A DNA stretch of 64,000 nucleotides from Chondrosia reniformis (Eukaryota > Porifera > Demospongiae > Chondrillida > Chondrillidae): positions 2,604,001-2,668,000 of the forward strand of contig OX359197.1 in NCBI GenBank assembly GCA_947172415.1, read 5' to 3'. Position numbers and translations under genes: made by a program. This document shows positions 1 to 11,044 of the stretch, one piece after another. A model generated the notes under the pieces. It was given only the letters and a program-made list of their open reading frames with translations. It made no database searches and had not been told where the DNA came from. Every line of letters begins with the position of its first letter. The stretch's first letter is position 1.

Positions 1-449
1 ACCGCTCGAAGACCACGTTTGTGGCTCGAAATTGTTTTGACCGTTACCGCCCGCAAAGTTATATATTTGTTCCATCTTTTCCAAATTTATATGTATCAAT
101 AACGCTTATATATAAGAATCTTTGTCTAAAATATTATAGGTTTACACCTTAGTATAACTTTATTTTAAAGGAAAAAAATATTATAGGTATACGGATTACG
201 CAAGTGTTAACGGAAAAATGCAAAGGTTATGGAACATTTTCAGATGGCCGTCTAAAAGAACCTATTTCCTTAGCGCTTTTTTAGTATTACTTGTTCTTAA
301 TAACTGCAGCGAAGGTTATTCGGAGGATTTTACAGATGAAAATGGACTTTTAAAAGTTAGACTAGGCAGTTTTTACACTCGAGCACACAAAAGTGGTCAT
401 CGGCCGGTAAGGGGAGTAACGATTATAGTTTAATGTGGGCGGAAAAGGG
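1..449. mobile_element. piggyBac-like element, one end only
   Basis: The sequence up to 449 ends in GGCGGAAAAGGG and is followed immediately by TTAA (450-453). Read outward this is TTAA-CCCTTTTCCGCC, the form expected of a piggyBac end. The other end would lie upstream of the window. A 71-codon ORF (218-433) lies inside, but it shows no piggyBac DDD or Cys-rich motif and I do not regard it as a gene. A motif close to CCAC-(A/G)-TTTGTGG at 12-27 also occurs near the right end of the piggyBac-type MITE at 13177-13573. Confidence 0.3.
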
Positions 450-453
450 TTAA

Positions 454-829
454 AATGCCATTTTATTATTGAGATGTGCCGTTTTTAAGGATTTTGTTAA
501 TGGATTTATAAATATTTTCGGGCACATATTAGCAGCAGAAGTAGCTATCGCAAAGCACCTCGGTGAAAATTTAGTCTTACCTTTGATTTGAAAGCCATTA
601 AATTTTAATAGCACTAAGTCTTGATTTACCTGACCACGTTTTGAGAACAAGTTAAGAGGTATAAAAAATTGTTGCTAAAGTAGAAGTCACATTGAGGTCA
701 CGAGGTAATTATAACGTCATATCTTATTTTTGACGAATTTGGAGATTCAAACGATCAGCGAGTTGTTTAAGCCATCCGTTGCAAGTAAAATATATTGCCC
801 AAGAAATAAAAGATAAAATAACGTGTCTA
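454..829. other. no recognisable feature
   Basis: AT-rich sequence between the putative piggyBac end and the first dispersed repeat. Only short chance ORFs; no gene or repeat recognised. Confidence 0.4.
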
Positions 830-995
830 AAAATTTTACTCATCAGAACAAATCATCAATCAAATCACGTACCTTGAGCATGACCAACCCACACATTTAA
901 TTGTGAGACACTCTTATATAAACAAATTCTTTTAAAACCAAAAACGCCCTTTTTGGTTGTAATTTGCACATGTTCTACCTGCGTATCATTGTAGA
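830..995. repeat. dispersed repeat, copy 1
   Basis: About 165 bp that match 5095-5285 in inverted orientation (shared blocks include CACGTACCTTG, GCACATGTTCTACCT and TTTAATTGTRAGACACT). The two copies lie on either side of the Tigger element. No coding capacity; family unknown. Confidence 0.6.
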
Positions 996-1620
996 CTATT
1001 TGCTAAGATATATATTCATATTACACGGATGACTACTTTATCACCAGATTAAATGACACCGTTTAATTTGTTAATTACTTAAATCTAAAATTATAACAGT
1101 ATAAAGTATATATTTCAACTTTTCACATTGGTTTAATGCTCTATCGTTAAATGAATTCGAACATCCGTTAAATCAATTTAAGCGTCTATAAAATTATTCG
1201 AAAAGGCATTAAATGAATGTGAAAAAACTATAATTTAATAAAACAGATGAAAATATAAGAACCACTTCATAATTACAAATTTAACGTAATAAATGTTACG
1301 GGACTTCGGCTGTAATTTTTTCTATGGTGACAGCGTCAAGGCATCTGTTTCTTCGAAGGCTCAACTTGTGGCCTTCCATTCTCCTGCTGCGACTTCCAAT
1401 ATCAACGCTCTGACTCTCAGAACGAACAGTTTCTTGTGCATTTGCCTCAATTTATAAACTATTTGCATTACAACATAAATTAAACTAATCGAGTGACTTA
1501 CATCTTCATCAAACTCTTGGAGCTTGAAGTCACCCCGAACATCCGACATTATAGCACATCTGCAATACAAAAGGCAATCAAAATTTGAATGTGATCGTTA
1601 TATACACCCTTGCACAAAAC
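996..1620. other. gene-less AT-rich stretch
   Basis: Short runs of AT-rich sequence with repeated TTAAATGA-like words around 1050-1210. No gene, RNA or defined repeat seen. Confidence 0.4.
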
Positions 1621-1623
1621 TTT

Positions 1624-1925
1624 TAAAAAATGAATTATAAGTAGGGATGACACTGCTTCCAACAATCACTAACAAATCTGGCAAAAGTAGCAAAACAAGG
1701 AAGGGATCATGTGATAAGGATAACCATAAAGAAGTGGCGTATATATATATATTAAAATTTAAGTGACTTAACCATACACATCACTTCCATGTTTGGGCGC
1801 ATCGGGATAACTGCAAGTAGGGATGATGTGCCCAAACATGATCTCTTTCTTGTTTAGCTAGTTTTTCCAGATTTGTTAGTGACTGTTGGAAGCACTGCCA
1901 TCCCTTCTTCTAATTTCATTTTTTA
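1624..1925. mobile_element. foldback MITE (GTAGGGATG family)
   Basis: Arms of about 75 bp are inverted copies of each other: the left reads TGAATTATAAGTAGGGATG and onward, and the right ends in the complement. The centre contains the signature ACACATCACTTCCATGTTTGGGC. At least seven relatives occur in the window (23540, 32190, 37802, 40313, 44893, 45871, 60800). No ORF. A non-autonomous DNA element; superfamily not determined. Confidence 0.75.
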
Positions 1926-2198
1926 ACCGCTAACTCACCGAGGACCATTATAATGGCTCTAAATCAATTTACTTGCAAATCACTGACCGACTAATCTATT
2001 GTGTAATTGTCACAAAACCTACACAGTGGAACCTCCCTTAACAGACACCTCCTGATAGCGGACACCTCGCTAGTACTTACACATTGTTGCGGTCCCAAAT
2101 GTTAAGCCATTTACCGCAATACAATGGCACTCTCCCAAATACGGACACCTCTCAATTCCGTATTGTGGACACATAAATCGGTCCCAACGTATTTATTA

Positions 2199-2693
2199 TT
2201 ATATAAAATATACTCTATAATACGGACAACATAAATAAATGTAAGCTTCAGTCAGATGATTCTGACAAGAGTAGTCTTTCTCTGAGTCTTGACAGCATCC
2301 CTTCAAGCCATTGAATATACTTTTTGGCCCATACAGACGATAAACACAAGGGACTTCCAGTCCATACCCAGCGCCGCGATTGACTCTTTCCCCAGTAATT
2401 TCGGCCATACCTTTGCTGCAGTCTCTCACAAGGAATGACGAGATAAGCCGAGCAAAATTGTATGGAATATGCCCGACTATTGTACCGTCCGCCTTTAATA
2501 TCGCAACAGCGCACTTATACCGACAATTTTCGGGTTCTCTATTCAGGTTTAACATCTGTCCAGTTCTTGTCTGCCAGTGTTCTTGGTAGGCATGAGCTCC
2601 TCTTACAAAAGAATGAATCTCGCAGAAATCTGAAGTCACTTCTGCTGGCTGACTTGCCATAGTCGTGGCTTCGTCTGTGGTGCACACAATCAA
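2199..2693 (-). CDS. HIRAN-like domain protein inside a Tigger element
   Basis: An uninterrupted 164-codon ORF (165 with the stop). A second Met at residue 12 is an alternative start. Residues about 27-135 have the order of a HIRAN-like domain: SFVRGAHAYQEHW, then LNREPENCRYKCAVAI, then GTIVGHIP, a hydrophobic helix ending FLVR, EITGERV, and GLEVPCVYRLYG. HIRAN domains (for example in HLTF) bind single-stranded DNA 3' ends; similar stand-alone proteins are expanded in sponges and cnidarians. The start is about 70 bp from the transposase start and faces away from it, so the two could share a promoter. It is intact while the transposase is broken. The family call is from motif recognition; its role in the element is unknown. 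Confidence 0.6.
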   Translation of the reverse strand: MIVCTTDEATTMASQPAEVTSDFCEIHSFVRGAHAYQEHWQTRTGQMLNLNREPENCRYKCAVAILKADGTIVGHIPYNFARLISSFLVRDCSKGMAEITGERVNRGAGYGLEVPCVYRLYGPKSIFNGLKGCCQDSEKDYSCQNHLTEAYIYLCCPYYRVYFI

Positions 2694-2762
2694 AGCGCAA
2701 GGGCAAGGTGATTGACCTTGGCCTTGCCCTTTGACTGTCCAACACGTGTATGTTAGTGCAAA
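2694..2762. promoter_or_regulatory. divergent intergenic region of the Tigger element
   Basis: The 69 bp between the HIRAN-like start (2693) and the transposase start (2763) contain an interrupted palindrome, AGGGCAAGG ... CCTTGCCCT (about 2700-2733), followed by a CACGTG E-box-like word. The position suggests a bidirectional promoter; no function is shown. Confidence 0.35.
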
Positions 2763-4292
2763 ATGGCTCTTTTCACCACAAAAAAGCGCAATGAACTGTC
2801 ACTTCAGAAAAAGTATGAGTTACTGCAGATGGCATAGAAGAACCAACACTGGGAGACAGAAAGCTGGCTGACTACTTCAGCATTAGAAAGACACAGGCAT
2901 CCACCATCCTGAAAAAGAAGGTTACCATTCTTGAAAGTTATGAGGGTAATGCCTCCAGTGACATATGTAGTTCTCTAAAGAGGGCACGTACTTCATAGTT
3001 GCTGATGTCAATGATCGGCTGTACGATTGGTACCTCATGGCTGTTCATAAGAACATCTACCCTGATGGTCCCAAGATATGTCAGAAAGCCAAGGAGATTG
3101 CATAGCACCTGGACATCTTCGACTTTGGGTGGCTAGAAAAATGGAAATTGAAACACAACATTCGACAGATGACCATTAGTGGGGAGCCAGGTGAAGTCAA
3201 AAGTGAAACGGCTGACTCTTGGAAAGAGTGCATCCCAGAGATTATTCATGGTTACAGGATATCTGGAACATGCACAAAACAGGATGCTTCTGGAGGGCAT
3301 TGCCAGACAATGGCTTAGGACAGAAGGGGAAGTTATGCAAGGGGGCAAGAGTTGCAAACAGTGGCTGACAGTATATAGCATTTGTTGTAAATGCTGCAGG
3401 AGGCAAAGAAGGCTTCAAACCAATTGTTGTCTGGACATCTGAAAACTCTCGATGCTTCAAGGGAGTGGATAAAAGTTGCTTACCAGTGAGCTTTTACAGC
3501 CAGGCAAACTCCTGGATGACAGGAGACATTATGCACCGTGTCCTTCTCAAGGTAAACAATCAATTGAAGTCATAAAGCCGCTCAATTGCACTGCTAATGG
3601 ATAATGCTGGATGCCACCCACAAAAGATTTCAGGAAAATACAGCAACATCAAAATCCTGTTTCTTCCTCCTAACACCACCTCAGTTTCTCAGCCCCTTGA
3701 CCTTGGAATCATCAAGAACTTCAAGGTACACTATCGTAAGCTTCTCATGCAGCATGTCCTTGCCAAAATTGAGGAGTGCTCAAGCGCTCATGAAGTGGTC
3801 AAGTCAGTCATCATCCTGCTAGCATGCAGATGGGTTGCACAGGTATGGGAGTTGGTGTCATCTGACACCATTAAGAAATGCTTCCAAAAGGCTGGGGTTG
3901 TCAACTCTGATTTTGATCCAGTCTCACGTGATGTCAATATAGCTGATGACCCATTTGCAGATCTGGAAGTAGACGGTGAGACAGGAGAGCTAGAAGATAT
4001 GATCAAAGGGATCAGATCTAGAGATTGCTGCTCTGCGGAGGAGTTTACCACTGCTAATGAAGACCTACCTGTGTGTCAGGACTATGCTAATGACAGCTGG
4101 GAGGATGACTTCCTAGCTAATATTGTTCCAAGCAAGAAGAAGAAAGATTCTGATGAGAGCCAAGAACAGGAAGATAAGGAGGAGGAAGAGGAGAATGGGG
4201 AGGGGGATTCTTTCTACACGCCTGTGCTACCCAAGCTAACAACCTTTCACCAAGCAATGCAGAGCCTAGATGATGTTGGTGTACACTTCTGA
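2763..4292 (+). pseudogene. Tigger transposase (CENP-B/DDE), broken
   Basis: The reading starts MALFTTKKRNELS and continues with KKYELLQMA, typical of the CENP-B N-terminal helix-turn-helix. It stops, shifts frame and resumes as LGDRKLADYFSIRKTQAS (from about 2850). Further stops and shifts follow: RLYDWYLMAVHKN, then DFGWLEKWKLKHNIRQ, which is the Tc5-type DNA-binding region. The last 231 codons (3597-4292) are open and hold the second DDE residue in MDNAGCHP and the third in SVSQPLDLGIIKNFK, then an acidic tail (EEEEENGEG). The transposase cannot be made as it stands. No spliceable introns explain the breaks. Confidence 0.9.
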
Positions 4293-4626
4293 AGCAACAG
4301 AAGTTAGCCGTGTAACAAATGTGGTTGCAGCACTTCACTACTTTGCGCTTATATACTTAAGCCAGGCAGACAACATTGGATAATTATTTCCATTAATAGT
4401 GTAGTTTAGCAGTGTATCATGACAGTAGCATTTCTGTGTTTACTAAATGCATATTTTTTGGCTACACTACAGCATATTAACAATATGTTCGTAATTGCAT
4501 TGCCTATCTTTGCATATAAATGTAATTATTACATATTTAATGGCGAACCTCTGAAATCAGGACACCTCCATAATCAGGACACTTGGATCTGGTCCCAAAG
4601 GTGTCCTGATTATGGCGGTTCCACTG

Positions 4627-5094
4627 TACCCATTGATGACACATACTTGGTCTAATCTTGGCTAGAATTAGTACAGGAAAAAATTATACTATAACTGAGT
4701 AATAAAAGTAAGAAATAAATACCAAAAACGCAATTATACAGAGAGATTACAGTATTTATGCGGAAGTAAAAAATGGTCATCAGGGAGAAGAGGATGCGGT
4801 GGAATTTGTGATGTCCTTTATCTGATGCCTCTTGGGAAGATCGACTATGGAGTGAAAGATTTGGTGGCAAGGATCAATGCACAGAGGAACTGGATGCTGA
4901 GGATTGCGGTCTTTGCAACAGAACATTGTTCTCTTCCTCGATGGACAAACGGCGCATTGGCGATCGTGAGGAGTATCACTCTTTGATAAGAAGTGTTTCC
5001 CAGTAAGCCTTGCAATAGTAGGTGTGTTTTGTGTGTATATAAGAACGTTTGCGTGAGTTGTAAGAAGCGAGTAGATGGGTGGAATCATTTAAAA
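4627..5094. other. gene-less interval
   Basis: Between the Tigger right end and the second copy of the dispersed repeat. Only unsupported short ORFs. Confidence 0.4.
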
Positions 5095-5285
5095 GAAACT
5101 CCTTTTTGTAGGTAGAACATGTGCAATTCGCATACTAAAAGGGGTGTATTGTGGTTTTTAAAGAATTGGTTTACATAACAGTGTCTTACAATTAAATGCG
5201 TAGGATGGTCATGTGCAAGGTACGTGACTTGATCGATGATTCTTTGTGACGGTATATGACAAGTTAAATTTAACACTGTGCAAAC
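5095..5285. repeat. dispersed repeat, copy 2
   Basis: Inverted partner of 830-995, about 80% alike by eye. Ends near GTTAAATTTAACACTGTGC. No coding potential recognised. Confidence 0.6.
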
Positions 5286-5314
5286 CAACCCAAACTCCTA
5301 CTTAATATGGGCAT

Positions 5315-5415
5315 ATAGCCAAAGTGTGCAAAAGCCTCATATGCGGCACAATGCAAAAGCCTTATATGTGGCATATAGTGCAAAAGCCTCAAATGCATTA
5401 TGGGGCACATTGCAA
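5315..5415. repeat. short irregular tandem repeat
   Basis: Three or four copies of a unit of roughly 28 bp built on GTGCAAAAGCCTCATATG with variable spacing. Confidence 0.5.
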
Positions 5416-5507
5416 TAAGATGCAATCAGGCGGCTTCGAAGTGTATGCGGTAGTGAAATGGTGCGATGGAGGACCAGCATGATCTGCAGGGTTTGGAAGC
5501 TGACCTA

Positions 5508-6092
5508 CAGTGGGGATTAAAAGTAATTAACCATTATAACAAGTGCTACTCGCGTGCCCTTCGAGTACTCGTACGAGTAAAATAATACTTACAATAGTTA
5601 ACACCTTTGGCGCAATAATTATATTATACAGCATATACATTTTGGTGTAAAATTTTAAAAGATTGCAAGCATCAGAATGCCGAGAAAAGTGAAGGAAATC
5701 TCTGTACAGTGTATACATCGAATTAACGTCAAACATATCATTGGCGACTTATCCGAAATCAATATTGGATTGCAATGGAAATCGTCGCATATTGTCACAA
5801 TATATAGACGATATACTGTTCCCTTCTTGCCATCGACGAACAATTCTCTCGCTCAAATACCGTGACAAGCAATTTAAATTGCTTTCAAAACAGGTAAAAG
5901 CTCAAATTGACTCTAAAGTGTAATTAAACGTGCCTATTAATGCATTATAGGTGTGTAGAAAGATGTTATATATTATTATGAGCCTACGAATTTCGTTGAA
6001 ATTAGCACCTTCAAAGTTTTACTCGTGCGAGTACATTCGAGTACTCTCGTGTAGACGCGTGTTACATGGCTTATTACTTTTAATCCCCACTG
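5508..6092. mobile_element. TA-flanked MITE with 75-bp TIRs
   Basis: The left end CAGTGGGGATTAAAAGTAAT is the inverted copy of the right end ATTACTTTTAATCCCCACTG. TA lies directly outside both ends (5506-5507 and 6093-6094), as for Tc1/mariner/pogo insertions. The inverted match continues inward with indels for about 75 bp and includes clusters of CTCGTACGAG-like palindromes. The 585-bp interior has no convincing ORF. Probably a non-autonomous pogo/mariner-type element. Confidence 0.85.
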
Positions 6093-6099
6093 TAAGTAT

Positions 6100-7245
6100 A
6101 GATCTCCAAGAAATCATAGCAATACAGAAGAGCAGGAATGGGCCAAAGTCTAAAACAAGGTGGTCACAGAGTACACTTATGGATCTTGTGGACGTGTATA
6201 AAGTAATCCTTCTCTGCCCCCAAGTGAAAGCGCCGATACAGAAGAAACTTCATCAGAGCATGGTAGCTATTTAAATCATTACTTCAGTGTCCATTGCACT
6301 GAGATATTTACCAGGTTTGCCGAATCCCATGAAGAACCACTTGAAAGTGATCCACTGCTGGCAGACTGTTGCCATGATTCTGATGACATTGCAGAATCCA
6401 CTACTTCTGTTCAATGTTGTTTGATATCCCCAGCATTATGTACCTCTTCCAAAGTGAACTATTCTATATGTTGCAGGCCGAGAAGAGCAACTCACTTGTC
6501 CCGCAATATTTTGGAATGAACGAAGGTTGAGGGCCTGGCTAATATGCTCAACAAAAGGCTGGTGAAGACTCGCAAGCCCATTCCTGAGTTTACTCCTCAA
6601 CTGTTAGAGCTGACACAATCAACCAGTCTTGAGCATGCTAAGGAGCTTGGGCAACAGTGTAAAGACAAAGTGCAAGAGTGTGCAAGAGGTATGTTGCTGA
6701 GCTCTTTTTATTGTCATAATGTCATGTCATACTTATCCTCCTCTGCATATGCATGTTAGTCACTGTTCTTAATGACTTAGATTATACTACATATATACAT
6801 TGTTATCTATCTTCAGATGAATTGGTGCATGGTTCCTTACACAACCTGACTGACCTAGATGTGTATTTCCGGTTAAAGATGTATGTGCAAGATTTGGAAT
6901 GAGTACAAATGTACCTCAGTGCAGCGTCTGAAGCTTTGAGCATCATAACAGGTTTGTCTGCATTATTCTACGCATGCATAGATGTGATATCCCAAGCACA
7001 GTTTTAATGCACTACAGGTTTTCAGGAGCTATTTTTGGGAGCAGAATGAATCCTGACTGAACTCCCTCAGAAGCAGGCAAGCCTTACCACTCTGGAGCGG
7101 AAGTGGCACAGCTAGACCTCAAGGACTTGGACAAGGAGGCCTTGTGCTCTGCAGCTAGTGCCACTTTGTCCAAGCTTCAGGAATTTTTGGAGATAGGGTA
7201 TCTTCACATTCAGTGGAAGCATGCTGCTCTTCTAACTAAAACAAG
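6100..7245 (+). pseudogene. decayed spliced gene, family unknown
   Basis: Exon-like blocks with plausible splice sites: TGTTGCAG before 6476; coding to AAG-GTATGTTG at about 6690 (reading PIPEFTPQLLELTQ, then KELGQQCKDKVQECAR); a block from TTCAG at about 6817 (DELVHGSLHNLTDLDVYF) to ACAG-GTTTGT; a block after CTACAG at about 7017; and a block ending ACAA-GTAAGT at about 7243 (LDLKDLDKEALCSA, then LSKLQEFLEIGYLHI). In-frame stops occur in at least two blocks, so it looks non-functional. I do not recognise the protein. It directly precedes the truncated copia element. Confidence 0.4.
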
Positions 7246-7289
7246 TAAGTGTGCATGAATGTATGTAGTGTATATAGTTTTGTGTATGT

Positions 7290-10200
7290 GAAAGGGGTGG
7301 TAAAGTGCTACCACTGTGGCTAACTGGGGCACATCAAGAAAAACTGCTGTTTCCTATCCAAGACTAGCCAGCCAGCTACGAACAGGGCATCAGTGGGACA
7401 ACACTTCGAGGGCGAGTGTGATGCACTTGCGGTTGAACACGTGTTTCAAGTGGGTGTCATGGGAAATTGGATTGTGGTTTCCTGTGCAACTTGTCACATG
7501 TGCTGCGATGAGAACCTGTTCTCGGAACTACATCCATTGGAGAAGGAAACAGATGTAACACTCGGTGATGGTCACACACTGCAAGCAACAGGACAAGGAA
7601 CAGTACCTCTGATGATGAATCTACTAGATGGCAGTTCCAGAAAGTGCTGCCTTCTTGAGGTATCTTTTGTGCCGTCATTGTCATACAACCTTTTGAGTAT
7701 GTCGAAGGCGGCCGAAAGAGGGAAAGAAGCCAAGTTTGACAAAGATGGTTGCAAAATGGTCGACAAGAGTGGATGCATCATTGCTAGAGCTCAATGACAG
7801 GGAAGACTGTACTACTTGGAATGCAGAGTTACTGAACATGTCGCCATCACACAGCAATCATCTGACCAGACCACTCAGTTGCATTGGCATTTTGGCCATC
7901 TCTTGAGGCAGGGATTGCACCAGCTATCTCAGGACAAGCTTGTTCATGGTCTCAACTGCACCCTGTCTGACGAGATCGATTTCTGTGAAGCTTGTGTGAA
8001 TGGTGAACAAAAAAGGGCTCCATTTAAGTGGAGGGGTAGCAAGTCAACTGAACCATTGGAGCTTGTCCACAGTGATGTGTGCAGGAAAATGAATACACCA
8101 TCACTGGGCAGAGGTGAGTGCTTCTTCACTTTCACTGACGACTACACACACTACACGTGGGTGTATGTCCTAAAACAGAAGAGCAAGACCTTTGATAAGT
8201 TCCAGAATTGGAAAGCTCTCATATAGACCGAAAGCAGGCACAAGTTGAAGGTTTTGCGAACAGACCAAGGTGGAGAATACACATCTGCAGAGTTCGAGAC
8301 ATTCTTCCAGTCTGTTGGGGTGCATCATGAGCTGATGGTTCCAAAGACCCCTGAACAAAATGAAGTGACCAAACGGATGAACCGGACCCTGGTGAATTCT
8401 GTTCGATCAATGCTTTCGGATGCCAACTTACCTCAGACGTTTTGGGCTGAAGTTGTATCTACCTTCGAAACCGCAGTCCAGCAAAGGTAGTTGATGGGAT
8501 GACTCCCTTCGAAGCATGGATGAAGAAAAGGCCATCTGTCTCACATCTTCGTGTCTTCGGATGCAAGGCCTACTGACACGCTCTAAAGGACAAATGGGGG
8601 AAGCTTGATAATAAGGCAAAGAAATGCATCCTTGTGGGTTATGGATAGGAGGCAAAGGGATACAGACTCTACGACCCTGACAAGAAGATGATTTGTTTCA
8701 GCCGTGATGTATCCTTCAATGAGAGTGAGTGTGGCATTGAGCTGGATGTCACACCATCAAGGGGAGACGTTTATGTGGAGTTGGAACTCCAGGACGAAGG
8801 CAGTGTATCTACTGAGCCGGTGGTCGCTGATCAAGCACCTGTTCACCAACCTCCAGAACAACCAAGTGCTCGACGGTCAGGAAGAGAGTGGTGTTCTCCT
8901 GACTAATATGGAGTCAGATTCTATCTGAGCCAAGTTAGCCCACTAAGGTTGATGAGATCCTGAGTACTCCAGAGAAAGGTTGTTGGCTTGAAGCTATGGA
9001 GAAAGAGATGACATCTCTGCAAGACAACGATGTCTGGGAGCTGGTCGAACCTCCTCATAACCGGAAGCCAGTGGGAAGCAAGTGGGTCTTCAAGGCCAAA
9101 ACCGATGCTGATGGTCATGTTGAATGATACAAACAAGACTAGTAGCTCAAGGATTTTCACAGAAATTTGGGACAGACTATGACTGGACCTTCTCCCCTGT
9201 GGTGAGATTAGAGTCTGTCCGTGCACTCATTACACTGTCAGTACTACAGGGCCTGAAGCTGCATCAGGTAGACGTCACTACAGTTTTGCTCAATGGAGAG
9301 CTCGAGGAGGAAGTGTATATGAAACAGCCTGAAGGATTTGTCATTCCTGGTAAAGAGCATCTCGTTAGCAAATTGAAGAAAAGTATCTATGGTCTAAAGC
9401 AGTCTCTGCATTCCTGTAATACTGCTCTTCACAATCATCTCAAAAAGATGAGTTTCATTCAATCAGCCACTGATACATGCGTGTACAGACCTTCAGGAGG
9501 AGAGGCAGTCTATCTAGGTGTCTATATTGATGACATCATTATCACTGCTCAAAGTGACAAGAAGCTAACTGGAGTGAAAAAAGGCTTGCTTCTTGTTTTG
9601 AAATTACCGACCTTGGAAACTTCATCACTTTCTTGGCATGAAGATTGTACAGAATGAAGCAACTGGCAGTGTTTGAATCGGACAACCTGCGTATGCCAAT
9701 TCTAATCTGCCCTACTCCAGTTGATTCAAGCAACAAGCTTGTGAAAATAATTGAAGCGGACGAACCGTTTGATCAGCATATCTATTAATCTGCAATTGGA
9801 AGTTGGCTATATTTGTCTGTGACTACTAGACCTGACATTTCGTATGCGGTCAGCAATGTTGCCAAGTTCTCTGCAAATCCCACTACTCGTCACTGGATCG
9901 TAGTGAAGAGGGTTATGAGGTATATGAAAGGCACGAGTGACTTTGGACTTATCTTTAAGCCCCAGGAGAATTGTGACTGTGTAGGATTTTCTGATGCGGA
10001 TTGAGGAGGTGATCTAGATGACAGAAAGTCCACGTCTGGATATGTGTTCCAAATCAGTGGTGGAGCCATAAACTGGAGGAGCAAGAAGCAAACCAGTGTT
10101 ACTCTGTCCACAGCTGAAGCCGAATATCTTGCCTTGGCCTCTACAGCCCAAGAGGCATTGTGGTTAATGCACGTTCTCACAGATTTGATCACTGAGCCAC

Positions 10201-10463
10201 TAGGACCAATGTTGATCTATGAGGACAACCAATCTGCCATTGCAATGACAAAGAGCCCACATTTCATGGACGCTCAAAGCACATCTCGAGTAAGTTCCAT
10301 TTTATCTGAGACTTAGTGACGAATGGAACAGTTGAAGTGAAGTACTGTCCAACACAAGAGATGATCACTGATGTGCTGACAAAAGGACTACCCTAGAATG
10401 TATTCGTCAAGTTGCGTACCATGATTGGACTTATCAAGTATTCTGCCAGCGAATGAGGAGGAG
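7290..10463 (+). pseudogene. Ty1/copia Gag-Pol, 5'-truncated and inactive
   Basis: Starts at a CCHC zinc knuckle (CYHCG-x-LGHIKKNC, one stop inside). The order is protease, integrase, RT, RNase H, which is diagnostic of copia. Protease: WIVVSCATCHM, where the family has DSG, so the catalytic Asp is Val. GAG-pre-integrase: HWHFGHL and CEACVNGEQKR. Integrase: HSDV, LRTDQGGEY, then PEQNEVTKRMNRTL, where the usual AER is TKR and the catalytic Glu appears to be Lys. RT: SKWVFKAK, HQVDVTTVLLNG and VYIDDII. RNase H: FSDAD, KSTSGYVF, STAEAEYLALA and YEDNQSA. At least ten stops or shifts. No 5' LTR, leader or most of gag is present. Confidence 0.93.
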
Positions 10464-10918
10464 TGTTGAAGAGAGCACTCTTAGCAGAACTACGGTACAC
10501 GTCACAAGTAACTTACTTTTTTCTGTGGACCTGCCGTATAGGTAATCTGCAGATTTCCGTGCGGCCAAGTGCAGTCATCCGAGAAGCGACCACTGAAACC
10601 TCACGAATTGTCTGCGGACACCTCACAAAGTGTCCGTGGAATCGCTGAGAAGGATCTGTGCCATTCTGTGGATCTGAAGTGTCACGATGCCTGACGCCAT
10701 TTCCTTGCAATGCAATAGAACGAGTGTGATATTTGTGGGCGCAGTGTTTGTTTAATGAGGTGCAATGTATGTTTAACGAGGTGCGATATTATACTTATAC
10801 TTGAAAATACATATGTATGTATTGTTAAAAAGTATTATGTTACTGCCTACTCGAATTCGAGCAACTATGATTAGCATCTTGGGAATCGTTGGGTGTCCTC
10901 CCCTGCATACGTTTCACA
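10464..10918 (+). repeat. copia 3' LTR with polypurine tract
   Basis: A purine run GAATGAGGAGGAG (10451-10463) directly precedes TGTTGAAGAG, the usual LTR start, just after the end of RNase H/pol. The right edge is placed at ...TTTCACA near 10918, where Penelope-related sequence and a short tandem repeat begin. With no 5' LTR to compare, the right end and any target duplication are uncertain. Confidence 0.65.
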
Positions 10919-10954
10919 AGATCCACAAATCGCTTTGTGGGTAGGCTGCAAAGC

Positions 10955-11042
10955 ACACAAACGCTCCGCAGACAGAGCACTTACTACGTATGTTCCGCGG
11001 ACAGAGCACAGACGTTCCGCGGACACAGCACGGACAATACGC
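10955..11042. repeat. short GC-rich tandem repeat
   Basis: Three to four variants of CGTTCCGCGGACAGAGCAC, at the junction between the copia LTR and the Penelope-like fragment. Confidence 0.6.
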
Positions 11043-11044
11043 GG

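Larger units (their letters stand above)
2024..4626 (+). mobile_element. Tigger/pogo-type DNA transposon
   Basis: The left end CAGTGGAACCTCCC (2024) is the inverted match of the right end GGCGGTTCCACTG (to 4626), which is followed by TA. Subterminal GGACACCTC words recur at both ends, as in Tigger elements. Between them lie two divergent coding regions: a broken CENP-B/DDE transposase on the plus strand (2763-4292) and an uninterrupted minus-strand ORF with a HIRAN-like domain (2693-2199). The dinucleotide before the left end is CA, so one target-site copy appears mutated. At 2.6 kb it is full length for a Tigger. Confidence 0.85.

Noticed and set aside
218-433. 71-codon ORF as a piggyBac transposase C-terminus
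   Set aside because: It lacks the Cys-rich C-terminal motif and the DDD region; only the TTAA-flanked end supports piggyBac.
9890-10192. minus-strand ORFs across the copia region
   Set aside because: They are antisense shadows of the retrotransposon pol gene.
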